From: Formosa sp. Hel1_31_208
GTDB taxonomy: Bacteria; Bacteroidota; Bacteroidia; Flavobacteriales; Flavobacteriaceae
DNA: 64,000 nt
Direction: 5' to 3'
Assembly (NCBI RefSeq): GCF_900104785.1
Contig: NZ_LT629733.1
Coordinates: 1,086,501-1,150,500, forward strand
The notes under the pieces were generated by a model. It was not told the origin of the DNA. It saw only the letters and a list, made by a program, of their open reading frames with translations, and did not search any database. Within the stretch, counting starts at the first letter, position 1; every line of letters starts with the position of its first letter. Below are positions 7,425-15,300 of the stretch, piece by piece. The position numbers were made by a program, and so were the translations under genes.

Positions 7425-8192
7425 GCCTTTTTTATTTTTATTTAGGTGGTTTTCTATTAGGTTAATAAGAACTCTTATTTCTTCTAATACTAAACTTCTG
7501 TTCGTAATAACAGATTCAGTTAATTGTAATTTTACACCAATAACATTCAAAACAAATTGATTTTCAAATAGAGTAGAATACTCATTATTAATTCCGTAAT
7601 CAATATTATAATTAGTTGAATCACCCTTTAATAATCCAATAAAATTCATCTCAGTAAGAACAAACTTATCTATGTTCATTAATTGAACTGACAATCGGTC
7701 TTGCAATATTCTTTCTAATCTATTTAATCTAGTTTGTAATGCGGTAAAATGACTTCGAATATTTTCGTTTGAAATTAACCTTATTTGCCCTGCACTCTTT
7801 ATGTCATTATAGGAATTTATAATTGGAATATTAGTGGTTACTGTCCCCCAAATTGTTTTACTAAATATAGAGTCTATTTTAGGATGATTAATTAATGTTT
7901 CTCGCGCATCTTTTCCGCTCAACATATATGTAAAACTATTAACATCTTCTTTGTCTTTATTTATCGATTCAACAGATTCAGTTTCTGCTATATATAAGTC
8001 TTTTAATAATGTTTTTAATAGTTTAGATTCTCGATTGAGTTCTAATCGGTTTTCATTCCAATTATTTATTGATAATGCAATCAAAATTCCAATCACAACC
8101 AAGACAATCTCGCCAACAGCATATTTTAAATACTTTCCAGTTTTGTTTTCCATTATTAAGTTTTGTCTAATGTTTCTAAAAAACTTTATCAT
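7422..8192 (-). CDS. DUF6090-type small membrane-anchored protein
   Basis: The 256-aa protein opens with the characteristic DUF6090 N-terminus: MIKFFRNIRQNL, then MENKTGKYLKYA, then a single membrane helix GEIVLVVIGILIALSINNWN (residues 27-46). The remaining 205 residues are mainly helical and charged. The family is widespread in Flavobacteriia, often in tandem paralogues, and has no known biochemical function. The protein is probably anchored in the inner membrane. It is followed 37 bases upstream by a second paralogue in the same direction, so the two are likely cotranscribed. Its stop codon is formed by the end of palindromic element G. Confidence 0.85.
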   Translation of the reverse strand: MIKFFRNIRQNLIMENKTGKYLKYAVGEIVLVVIGILIALSINNWNENRLELNRESKLLKTLLKDLYIAETESVESINKDKEDVNSFTYMLSGKDARETLINHPKIDSIFSKTIWGTVTTNIPIINSYNDIKSAGQIRLISNENIRSHFTALQTRLNRLERILQDRLSVQLMNIDKFVLTEMNFIGLLKGDSTNYNIDYGINNEYSTLFENQFVLNVIGVKLQLTESVITNRSLVLEEIRVLINLIENHLNKNKKG

Positions 8193-8229
8193 AAAAATAG
8201 CTATTCGTTGTGCGGTTGAAAGTCTAAAA

Positions 8230-9288
8230 CTATTCCATTAATAAGTAGCCATTTCTTTCGACTTGATATGTTATTATACACTTTCCATTTGAAATCACCT
8301 CTAAAAGCGTATTTGTTTGCATACGTTTTGAAGCCGGATTAACCATTAATTCACCTGGTTTTAACTCTAGCTCTTTAATAAGATCATAGTCATCATCATT
8401 CCAACGCAAGTGCTTTGTCTCGTCGGATGCATTAAATAATGGTACATAGGTACCAACCTCTTTGTTATTTGATGTATCTATCTCAATAGAACCGCATACT
8501 TTTTGAACATAAGGACTCATTTTATAGTGTTGAAAAAGAGTTTTAATTTCCTCTGATCCGTAATTTTCTCTGATTCTTTTAATTTCTGCTAAAATCACTA
8601 GGCAAGAACTTCTAACACCGATCATTTCCCTGAGAGATAACCTGTACCCATCCATATAACTAGTAAGGTAATTTCTATAAATGGAGTTGTTTAAATAAAA
8701 ATCAACTTGTTTGTTGAGAGCCACAGAGTCTAAAGCTCCTGAGGAACTATCAGAATACCATGGTTGCGTTTTTATTAAAAAATCAGTATAGCTAGTAATC
8801 TGTTCACCATACTCTAAATCATTTTTAGTGTAGCGTACTTCCTTTTTGAGATAGTTTTTTAAATGCGGTATTAATACGTCGTAATTGGTTGGTATATCTT
8901 CTTGCCGATTCACCAATGATTTAATATCATCAGAGTTAATGTCTAATCTGTTTAATGCAATAATATTTCTCAAATTTGGGTTCTTTAAAAATTCGTCACG
9001 GGATATTTTATTGCTAAGGATTTTTGAGCCGTAGACTAGATTTTCTCTAGCCCAATCAATTTCGTATGATGCCTCTTCAATATTTTCAATGATCTCATTT
9101 TCAAGGGCATCAATGAGCTTATTAAAATTAGCATCTTGTAAGCGTTGTTCGTTCCAGTTATTAAGCTGTAGTGCGATTAAAATTCCGATGACTACTAGGA
9201 TAATTTCGCCAATAGCATATTTAAAATACTTTCCAGTTTTGTTTTCTTGCATAAGGTCGAATCTGATTTTTCTAAAAAACTTTATCAT
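8230..9288 (-). CDS. DUF6090-type membrane-anchored protein, longer paralogue
   Basis: The 352-aa protein has the same N-terminal block as its neighbour: MIKFFRKIRFDLMQENKTGK, then membrane helix GEIILVVIGILIALQLNNWN. It has a longer C-terminal part with helical regions and an extra domain near residues 270-352 containing GTYVPLFN and KHLRWNDDDYDL. Family function is unknown. It is the upstream gene of the tandem pair. Just upstream of it a third, decayed copy of the family start is visible (9292-9402), which shows that this locus has grown by duplication. Confidence 0.85.
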   Translation of the reverse strand: MIKFFRKIRFDLMQENKTGKYFKYAIGEIILVVIGILIALQLNNWNEQRLQDANFNKLIDALENEIIENIEEASYEIDWARENLVYGSKILSNKISRDEFLKNPNLRNIIALNRLDINSDDIKSLVNRQEDIPTNYDVLIPHLKNYLKKEVRYTKNDLEYGEQITSYTDFLIKTQPWYSDSSSGALDSVALNKQVDFYLNNSIYRNYLTSYMDGYRLSLREMIGVRSSCLVILAEIKRIRENYGSEEIKTLFQHYKMSPYVQKVCGSIEIDTSNNKEVGTYVPLFNASDETKHLRWNDDDYDLIKELELKPGELMVNPASKRMQTNTLLEVISNGKCIITYQVERNGYLLME

Positions 9289-9291
9289 AGT

Positions 9292-9402
9292 TTAATTTGT
9301 CTTTTTAATCTCTCCGCAAGCGGCTATCTCAACCAAAGGTCTACCAGACCTTTGATTTTGCCTAACAAAATTATGTTTCGATAATCTAAAGAATTTTATC
9401 AT
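9292..9402 (-). pseudogene. Remnant of a third DUF6090 gene start
   Basis: An ATG at 9400-9402 opens a 36-codon frame beginning MIKFFRLSKHNFVRQNQ and containing AACGEIKK before a TAA. The start and the GEI position recall the DUF6090 N-terminus (MIKFFRxIRxxL ... AxGEI), but the membrane helix is gone. Inside is a perfect 8-bp hairpin AAAGGTCT-ACC-AGACCTTT (9335-9353). It is probably a decayed copy; a small real peptide is less likely. Confidence 0.35.
9335..9353. repeat. Perfect 8-bp hairpin AAAGGTCT-ACC-AGACCTTT
   Basis: The arms match exactly with a 3-base loop. It has no T-run on either side, so it is a poor terminator. It lies inside the DUF6090 remnant, just upstream of the longer DUF6090 gene. 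Confidence 0.5.
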
Positions 9403-9873
9403 TGGTTAGTTATTTCTCGAAAGTTAAGATAATTATTTAATTCCGTTTGAGTGAGATAATGAAGCACAACAACTGGATATACATATTAACTATATCTACA
9501 TTATATAACAACTTAGATAACAAATCTGTTCTTAGTGATATTGAATTAAAAAAAGTCTCTTAAATTTTACTTTGACACGTTTGAATTGATAATGAATAGT
9601 AATGTTTCGCGATTATTTCACACGTCTAAAACACAAGAGAGGATGACCCTGAATTATAAAACGGTATGTTTTAAGGTTCAGACCTTGTTACAAAACTCAG
9701 TACTTTTTATTTTCGTAGTTTTAACTGGTATTATGTAAATATCTGCTTTGCCAGCGTTCGCAATGGAACTTCAAAGAAAATGATGTTACACTATTCAACT
9801 GTATAAAACCATCGTTAAGACAAATTATTCCTTAAGTCAATTGTATGTTGCTTCATTTCGTTAACCAAGTAAA
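9403..9873. other. Gene-free region with repeat copy 2
   Basis: No convincing ORF is present. The only structure I see is copy 2 of the 115-nt repeat (9596-9700). The promoter for the DUF6090 genes should be in the left part and the end of the Fic transcript in the right part. Confidence 0.5.
9596..9700 (+). repeat. 115-nt dispersed repeat, copy 2 (most divergent)
   Basis: It keeps ATGTTTCGCGATTATTTCAC at the start and ends with a perfect AAGGT-TCAG-ACCTT hairpin (9673-9686). The middle is poorly conserved. The orientation is the same as the other four copies. Confidence 0.45.
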
Positions 9874-10959
9874 TTATGAGGCCTCTAACACCGCCATTAA
9901 TCTATGGTTGAGGTATAGTTTTTCTTTACCAACCTTTTCAGAAACTAAAAACCCGGATTTTTCTAATTCCATCAAATAATTACCTACAGTTTTTGGTGTG
10001 CCTAATTTGGCATCAATTAAAAATTGTCGTTTAGCGTAAGGCAATCTAAATAGTATTTCAACTAATTCTTTGGTATATACTTTTGGTAAGGTCTCTCTAA
10101 TTTCTTTAGTCATTTGTTCCATTAAATCAGTAACATCTTTTAAACGTTGTAGTCCTTTGTTTGCAGTATATTCTAACATTTCAAGCATATAGAGTATCCA
10201 CCCTTCCCAATTGTTATTTTCGGTTACCTCACGTAGTTTAGTATAGTAATCTGCTTTATTTTTAATGATATATTCACTTAAATAAATAGCAGGTGTATCT
10301 AACAATTTTTCAAGTTTTAGGTAGAGTAACAACAAAATACGTCCTGTTCTACCATTGCCATCACTAAAAGGGTGTATGGCTTCAAATTGATAGTGCATTA
10401 ATGCCATTTTAATTAATGGATCTGCAGCATCTTCACCATTTATAAAGGTTTCAAGATTAGCCATTTTTTCTCTTATAACAGCTTCACCTGTTGGTGGTGT
10501 ATATATAGTTTCACCATTAGCATTTTTTAAAGCGGTTCCTGGTGTTGTTCTAATGCCTGCGGTATTTTTTTTAATACTTTGTACAATTTCAACACATAAG
10601 TTTGTACTTATAAATGGGCGTGTTTCTATGTCGCGTAAGCCATTCCAAAGTGCTTCCTTATAACTTATAACCTCCTTTGTTGCTGGATTATCAAACTTTT
10701 TGTCTGCTACTAAAGATTTATACAAATCATCATTAGTAGTTATGATATTCTCTATTTCAGAACTTGCTTTAGCCTCTTGTAAATGAATGGTATCTAAAAA
10801 TAAGGTTGGGTTTGGTAAATTGGTAAGCATGCCATTAAGTTGTGCTAAAGCTCTACTGGCATCAATAGTCTTCCGCAATACTTTCGTAGTTTCTAAAGTT
10901 GTTTTAGGTGGTAATAGCGGTAGGCTATTATAAGGTGTATTTCTATTAAATTTTGCCAT
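9874..10959 (-). CDS. Fic-family AMPylator with N-terminal inhibitory helix and C-terminal winged helix
   Basis: I chose the ATG at 10957-10959 (MAKFNRN, 361 aa). An ATG 18 bases further upstream would place translation over the first operator half-site. A Fic/DOC N-terminal region (about 10-100) carries the inhibitory motif SSEIEN (S66, E70, N71). The Fic core has HPFSDGNGRTGR at 196-207 with catalytic H196. The C-terminal 70 residues (AKRQFLIDAKLGTPKTVGNY, then LEKSGFLVSEK) form a winged-helix DNA-binding domain. Fic enzymes of this class transfer AMP to a Ser, Thr or Tyr on target proteins and are held inactive by the inhibitory helix. The upstream four-site dyad suggests that the winged helix autoregulates the gene. 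It appears monocistronic. Confidence 0.9.
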   Translation of the reverse strand: MAKFNRNTPYNSLPLLPPKTTLETTKVLRKTIDASRALAQLNGMLTNLPNPTLFLDTIHLQEAKASSEIENIITTNDDLYKSLVADKKFDNPATKEVISYKEALWNGLRDIETRPFISTNLCVEIVQSIKKNTAGIRTTPGTALKNANGETIYTPPTGEAVIREKMANLETFINGEDAADPLIKMALMHYQFEAIHPFSDGNGRTGRILLLLYLKLEKLLDTPAIYLSEYIIKNKADYYTKLREVTENNNWEGWILYMLEMLEYTANKGLQRLKDVTDLMEQMTKEIRETLPKVYTKELVEILFRLPYAKRQFLIDAKLGTPKTVGNYLMELEKSGFLVSEKVGKEKLYLNHRLMAVLEAS

Positions 10960-10963
10960 TTTA

Positions 10964-11058
10964 TACAAGGGTAACAATTACTTACGTTATCTAAACGAGG
11001 GTAAATATACTAAAAAATTACCTTTGTTAGAATACTAGGTGTAATTCTTACCCTCGTT
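10964..11058. promoter_or_regulatory. Four-half-site dyad operator upstream of fic
   Basis: The half-sites are TACAAGGGTAA (10964-10974), AACGAGGGTAA (10994-11004), TTACCTTTGTT (11018-11028) and TTACCCTCGTT (11048-11058). The outer and inner pairs share one centre at 11011. Sites 1-2 and 3-4 are each 30 bases apart, about three helical turns. Sites 2 and 4 are exact reverse complements. The arrangement overlaps the likely fic promoter and fits cooperative binding by a dimeric regulator, possibly Fic itself. Confidence 0.7.
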
Positions 11059-11129
11059 ATGTACAGAAGATTAATATGATTTCAACTCATATATTCTTGA
11101 GAATATTTAATTATCTTTACTTTAGGTAA

Positions 11130-11245
11130 TGAAAAATTGACGTTTCACTATTGTTTCACCAAGCCTTTTGGTGACTTGATGAAAGCCCACAAAATATAGT
11201 GGTTTTGGTCAAAGGTGTGAATCCTTTTGTGGTTAATGACTGATT
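11130..11245 (+). repeat. 115-nt dispersed repeat, copy 3
   Basis: The start TTGACGTTTCACTATTGTTT-CACCAAGCC differs from copies 1 and 4 by one base over the first 25. The middle AAAATATAGTGGTTTTGG is shared with copy 4. The 3' hairpin is AAAGG-TGTGAAT-CCTTT. Confidence 0.55.
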
Positions 11246-11362
11246 TAGTCAAAATTACAGATCGATTATCAAGATTTTGATTGTTGTCATCAATATTTAG
11301 AAAATGAAGAATATTTTCACCTTCTATTCTTGAAAATATTTGATTATCTTTACTTTAGGTAA

Positions 11363-11472
11363 TGAAAAATTGACGTTTCGCTATTGTTTCACCAAGTCCT
11401 TCGGATAGGTGTTAAAAGCCCATAAAATATAGTGGTTTCGTAAAAAGGTTCAAACCCTCTCGAGGTCACGAA
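11363..11472 (+). repeat. 115-nt dispersed repeat, copy 4
   Basis: TTGACGTTTCGCTATTGTTT-CACCA (11370-11394) is identical to copy 1. It is followed by GGATAGGTGTTAAAAGCCCA, AAAATATAGTGGTTTCG and the T-arm-like AAAGGTTCAAACCCTCT. Copies 3 and 4 share a 5' lead-in of about 45 bases, so they arose by local duplication. Confidence 0.55.
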
Positions 11473-11475
11473 TAA

Positions 11476-11532
11476 ACAAAAAAACGTTGCGATACATCAA
11501 GCTTGCTTGAATGTATAAGCAGCGTTTTTTTG
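11476..11532. terminator. Long bidirectional terminator-like hairpin
   Basis: An imperfect stem (AAAAAACGTTGCGATACAT-CAAGC with GCTTGA-ATGTAT-AAGCAGCGTTTTTTT) is flanked by A-runs on the left and T-runs on the right, so it can end transcription both ways. It is placed to terminate the minus-strand gene at 11625-11927. Confidence 0.55.
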
Positions 11533-11661
11533 TTTTCAAAGCGGCGCTTTGAGGAAAAGCGACCAAAGGGGAGCTAATCCAGGTTTTCAAAGCGGCGCTT
11601 TGAGGAAAAGCGACCAAAGGGGAGCTAATCCAAGTTTTCAAAGCGGCGCTTTGTGGAAAGG
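11533..11661. repeat. 51-bp tandem repeat, about 2.5 units
   Basis: Units start at 11533, 11584 and 11635 (TTTTCAAAGCGGCGCTTTGA ...). The first two are identical except near their junction. Each contains the palindrome-like AAAGCGGCGCTTT. The third unit contains the coding end of the gene at 11625-11927, so the array is built from copies of that gene's 3' end. Confidence 0.8.
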
Positions 11662-11927
11662 CTACTAACGCTTTTTAAACTATAGGCGGCGCCTTTATAA
11701 TGTAAGGCCTCATCAAAGCACAACAAAACATAAGGTGTGACATCTGTTAAATGTAGTGTGGTAATAGGTTGGTGGTGTTGTAATTGAAGTAAAATACCCA
11801 AATCACCGTCATTGAGATAATTAGACACATCCACAAATGCTGTATCAAGGGTAATGATGGCATGGATGGGTACGTTTTGAGAGGATTTAATGTCGTTCTC
11901 TTTTGAGATAATACTAACAGTTTTCAT
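11625..11927 (-). CDS. Small hypothetical protein
   Basis: This is a 100-aa protein without signal peptide or membrane segment. The middle (HAIITLDTAFVDVSNYL, then LLQLQHHQPITTLHLTDV) has alternating hydrophobic residues that suggest a small alpha/beta or all-beta fold. I do not recognise the family. The last ten residues (KRRFENLD) fall inside a 51-bp tandem repeat whose other units repeat this tail and its stop codon downstream. A TATATTTG -7-like box lies 150 bases upstream on the same strand (12072-12079), so a long leader is possible. A terminator-like hairpin follows at 11476-11532. Confidence 0.5.
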   Translation of the reverse strand: MKTVSIISKENDIKSSQNVPIHAIITLDTAFVDVSNYLNDGDLGILLQLQHHQPITTLHLTDVTPYVLLCFDEALHYKGAAYSLKSVSSLSTKRRFENLD

Positions 11928-12382
11928 AATGCATAGTGTTAAAGGTTATGCATCAGGTTAATTCTATAAACAGTGTGGTAATCATTTATTTTGACTGGAC
12001 TGTCCGTATACTAAACCACCGTAGCTTTTGTGCTCGGTTGGTACGCGAATTTTGCGTTCCTGATACTTCTGCAAATATAACTGAATTTTAAGACTTTGAA
12101 ATGTGACTGGTTACATGAAGGCTTTGTTGAGGTCATGTAAGAATGTGAATGAAACCCTGAATTTTAACCAAAGACCAGTCTAAAGCCTAAAAATACCCGC
12201 TATTGAGTATTGTCTAATCCTTAAAAAACCGGTTTATTTGTTAAAGGATTTACAGTTTTTAAGACCATAGCTTTAAAGGGATTAGGAATACTGCAATATT
12301 TGGAATAAAAATAGTAATTGGTATTAAATTTATAAGAATTTAATTACATTTATTAACTTAAAAAATTAGCAATCATTACTTT
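11928..12382. other. Divergent intergenic region between small hypothetical gene and adhesin
   Basis: It holds a minus-strand TATATTTG box (12072-12079) and a minus-strand open frame without a start codon at 11987-12109, ending IRVPTEHKSYGGLVYGQ plus a short tail, which looks protein-like and may be a gene remnant. A GGACAGTCC palindrome is inside it. The right half (12100-12382) is AT-rich and should carry the adhesin promoter. Confidence 0.4.
12072..12079 (-). promoter_or_regulatory. Flavobacterial -7 box (TATATTTG)
   Basis: It matches the TAnnTTTG -7 consensus of Bacteroidota on the minus strand. No clear TTG -33 element is seen at the right distance. It would drive the gene starting at 11927 with a leader of about 140 bases. 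Confidence 0.35.
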
Positions 12383-15300
12383 ATGATTAAAAACAACTAC
12401 AACCTTTCGCTTTTGATGGTGTGTGTGGTGTTTGGTTTAGCGACTGTTTTTAAAACCAATAGTCATGCCTTTGTGTTTTCAACTTTTAAAGGGATCTCGG
12501 TAATAACAACAGATGCTTTAGTACCTAATGGCACAATAAGTGGCAGCACAACCGTTTGCCTCAATGATACACCAGCGCCTCAAATCACCTTTACAGGCTC
12601 TGGAGGGGAGGTGCCATATACCTTTACCTATACACTTAATGGCGGTACTAGTCAAACCGTGACCACAACAGGGACAAATACCTCTGTGTCCCTTAATGTC
12701 AATACCAACACTGCGGGTACCTTTGTGTATCAATTGCAGTCCGTTTCAGATAATACAGGGGATGTAACCACTGAAAATGGAACCGCAACAGTAAATGTCG
12801 AAGATCCGCCAAATGTAGATTTCTCTTTTAATAATAACAATACCTGTTCGGGAACACCAATTGTTATAACCCCTAATATCACGGGGAATGGTCCTTTTGA
12901 TTATAGCTGGAGTTTTGGTGATGGCAATACGTCTACTAACATGAATCCTACCCATATCTACAATGCAGAAGGGTGTGGCTTTTCCAATTTCACCATTACC
13001 CTTACAGTAACCGATAATAATGGTTGTACGGCTTCTAGTTCGCAACCCATTAGTGTAGAGCAAAGACCAGAACTTAATTTTATAGATCTAGACGCCAGTT
13101 TTACGGCACCATTTGATAATTGTGGGAATAATACAGCCGACCCTGAGTACACCGTTAATGTGGGTAACGATTCTCCCTCTGCGTCTTGTGTCACTTCCTA
13201 TGATGTAGATTGGGGTGATGGCACATCGGCGACCAATGTGACCTTTCCTCTGTCACATACCTATTTAGAATTAGGGTCTTTTAATATGATGGTTACCGCT
13301 TACGGTAATTCAGGATGTAACACTACGGAAACCATTTTAATTAAAAATTCAAGTAATCCTGTAGGTGCCATTGAAATACCCGGAAATACGGTTAATCTGT
13401 GTTTGCCAGTTTTACCAATAGATTTCGCTATCGGGTCTTGGGGTACTAATCCTCCAGACACCAATTACCTTATAGATTATGGAGATGGCACCCAAGTTGG
13501 TTTTACACAAGCACAATTAGAGGGTTCGGCATTTTATAATGCCAGCGATCCTGGAGCTTCACAAAATTATCCCATACCACATACCTATACCGAATCTAAT
13601 TGTCCAAATCCTAATTATACGGTGAGCTTAATTATATCGACTTCTTGTGGGGAATCCTTATTGACTGCTGGGCCTATAATTATACTGTCACAACCTAGTG
13701 TTGATTTTGATGTGGATCCTATTGCATGCGTCAATATACCTGTGCTATTTGAAAATCTAACCACAGGAGGCTTTAACCAAAACTGTAATACCAATACGGT
13801 GTATTTTTGGGATTTTGGTGATGGCGGTACCTCGACACTAGAAAACCCAACGCATACCTATACCACGCCTGGTAACTATACGGTGACCTTATTTGCTGAA
13901 AATTTTTGCGGCACAACAGACGTTGTGACTAAAACCATTTGTATTGAACCTGAGCTTGTAGCAAGTTTCACCACCAATCCCAGTTTTGGTTGTACACCAT
14001 TAGCAATCACTACTACTAATACCACCGATGTGTCACAATCGTGTGGCGGAGAAACCTACCTATGGGAAGTTACTTATGCAGCAGATTTTTGTGGGACTTC
14101 AGAATTATGGAGTTTTACTAATGGCACCAATGAAAATTCAATAAACCCATCCCTATTATTTGAGTCTGCTGGCTTGTATAGCTTAACTTTAACAGCAACC
14201 AATTCTTGTGGAAGCACTACTGCATCGCAAGTAATTGAAGTAAAACAACCACCTACAGCGTCTATTGATGCTATAGCAGATTCTTGTGGCACAGCGGCTA
14301 TAAATCCTGTAGCGACTGTAAATAACTGCGCACCGGCTTCAGAAACCATCAGCTATACTTGGTCGTTCCCTGGAGGAACGCCCGCAACTTCTAATCAATT
14401 AAACCCAGGGACTATTAATTATACTGCTGTGGGTATGTATACCATCACTTTTAGTGTCACTAATAGTTGTGGCACCGAAACAGTAACACAAACGTTCTCG
14501 GTAAATGAAACTCCAACGATTACCAATACGGTAACCAATCAGAGTTTATGCTCTGGATCAGAGTCGGTGGCGATTAACTTAACAGCAATACCAAGTGCTG
14601 CGACATATAGTTGGACCTCTAATGCGCCTGCAGGTTTAACGGGTTATATAGCCGCAGGAACCTCTAATACCATACCAGCGCAAACCTTAATTAATACGAC
14701 GGCTAATCCAATTACACTAACATATACGGTAATTCCTGAAATTGGAGGTTGTTTTGGATTGCCGGTAGATTTCGATATTATTGTCGAGCCTGCTCCGGCC
14801 ATTACAACACAGCCTCAATCGGATGCCGTCTGTCTCAATGGATCAACACCAGATTTATCGGTTGTATTTCAAGGTTCGGGATCACCAATTTATCAGTGGT
14901 ATGAAAATACTGTCGATAATACCACTACAGGAACACCTATTGCCGGTGAAACAGGTGCTACCTTTTCGCCACCAACAAATACAATAGGGGAGACCTACTA
15001 TTATGTCATTATTACCTTTTCAACAGGTGGTTGTAACGAAATTACTTCGCAAACAGCATTTATTCAGGTAGAAGAAATAGCGCAAATAGATAGTGAACCG
15101 CTAAACACCCAATCTATATGTGAAGGAGGAACAGCAAGCGAGCTTTCGTTAGTTGTCTCTGGAGGTGCTGGCACTGCAACTTACCAATGGTTTAGTAATA
15201 CCACTAATTCAAATACAGGTGGGACTTTAATTGCGGGTGCGACAGGTACAAATTATATACCACCGCCTTTTAATACCGTTGGTACATATTACTTTTATGT

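Larger units (their letters stand above)
11059..11532. other. Gene-free region with tandem duplication of repeat copies 3 and 4
   Basis: Two head-to-tail units start with TATTCTTGA(G/A)AATATTT at 11092 and 11325. Each carries the same lead-in (TATCTTTACTTTAGGTAATG) into a 115-nt repeat. The period is 233 bases. After the second unit lies a terminator-like hairpin. The open frame reading through 11450-11641 on the minus strand is made of the repeat and hairpin and is not a gene. Confidence 0.55.

Noticed and set aside
11440..11472. Possible tRNA 3' half (AAAGGTTCAAACCCTCT then CGAGGTCAC)
   Set aside because: No 5' acceptor strand complementary to the end and no anticodon arm at the right distance. 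The same motif recurs in five degenerate copies.
11450..11641. 63-codon minus-strand ORF with a duplicated peptide
   Set aside because: It is made only of the 51-bp tandem repeat, the terminator hairpin and part of repeat copy 4, in a frame other than the adjacent gene.
11533..11661. CRISPR array
   Set aside because: The units are contiguous tandem repeats with no unique spacers, and no cas genes are present.
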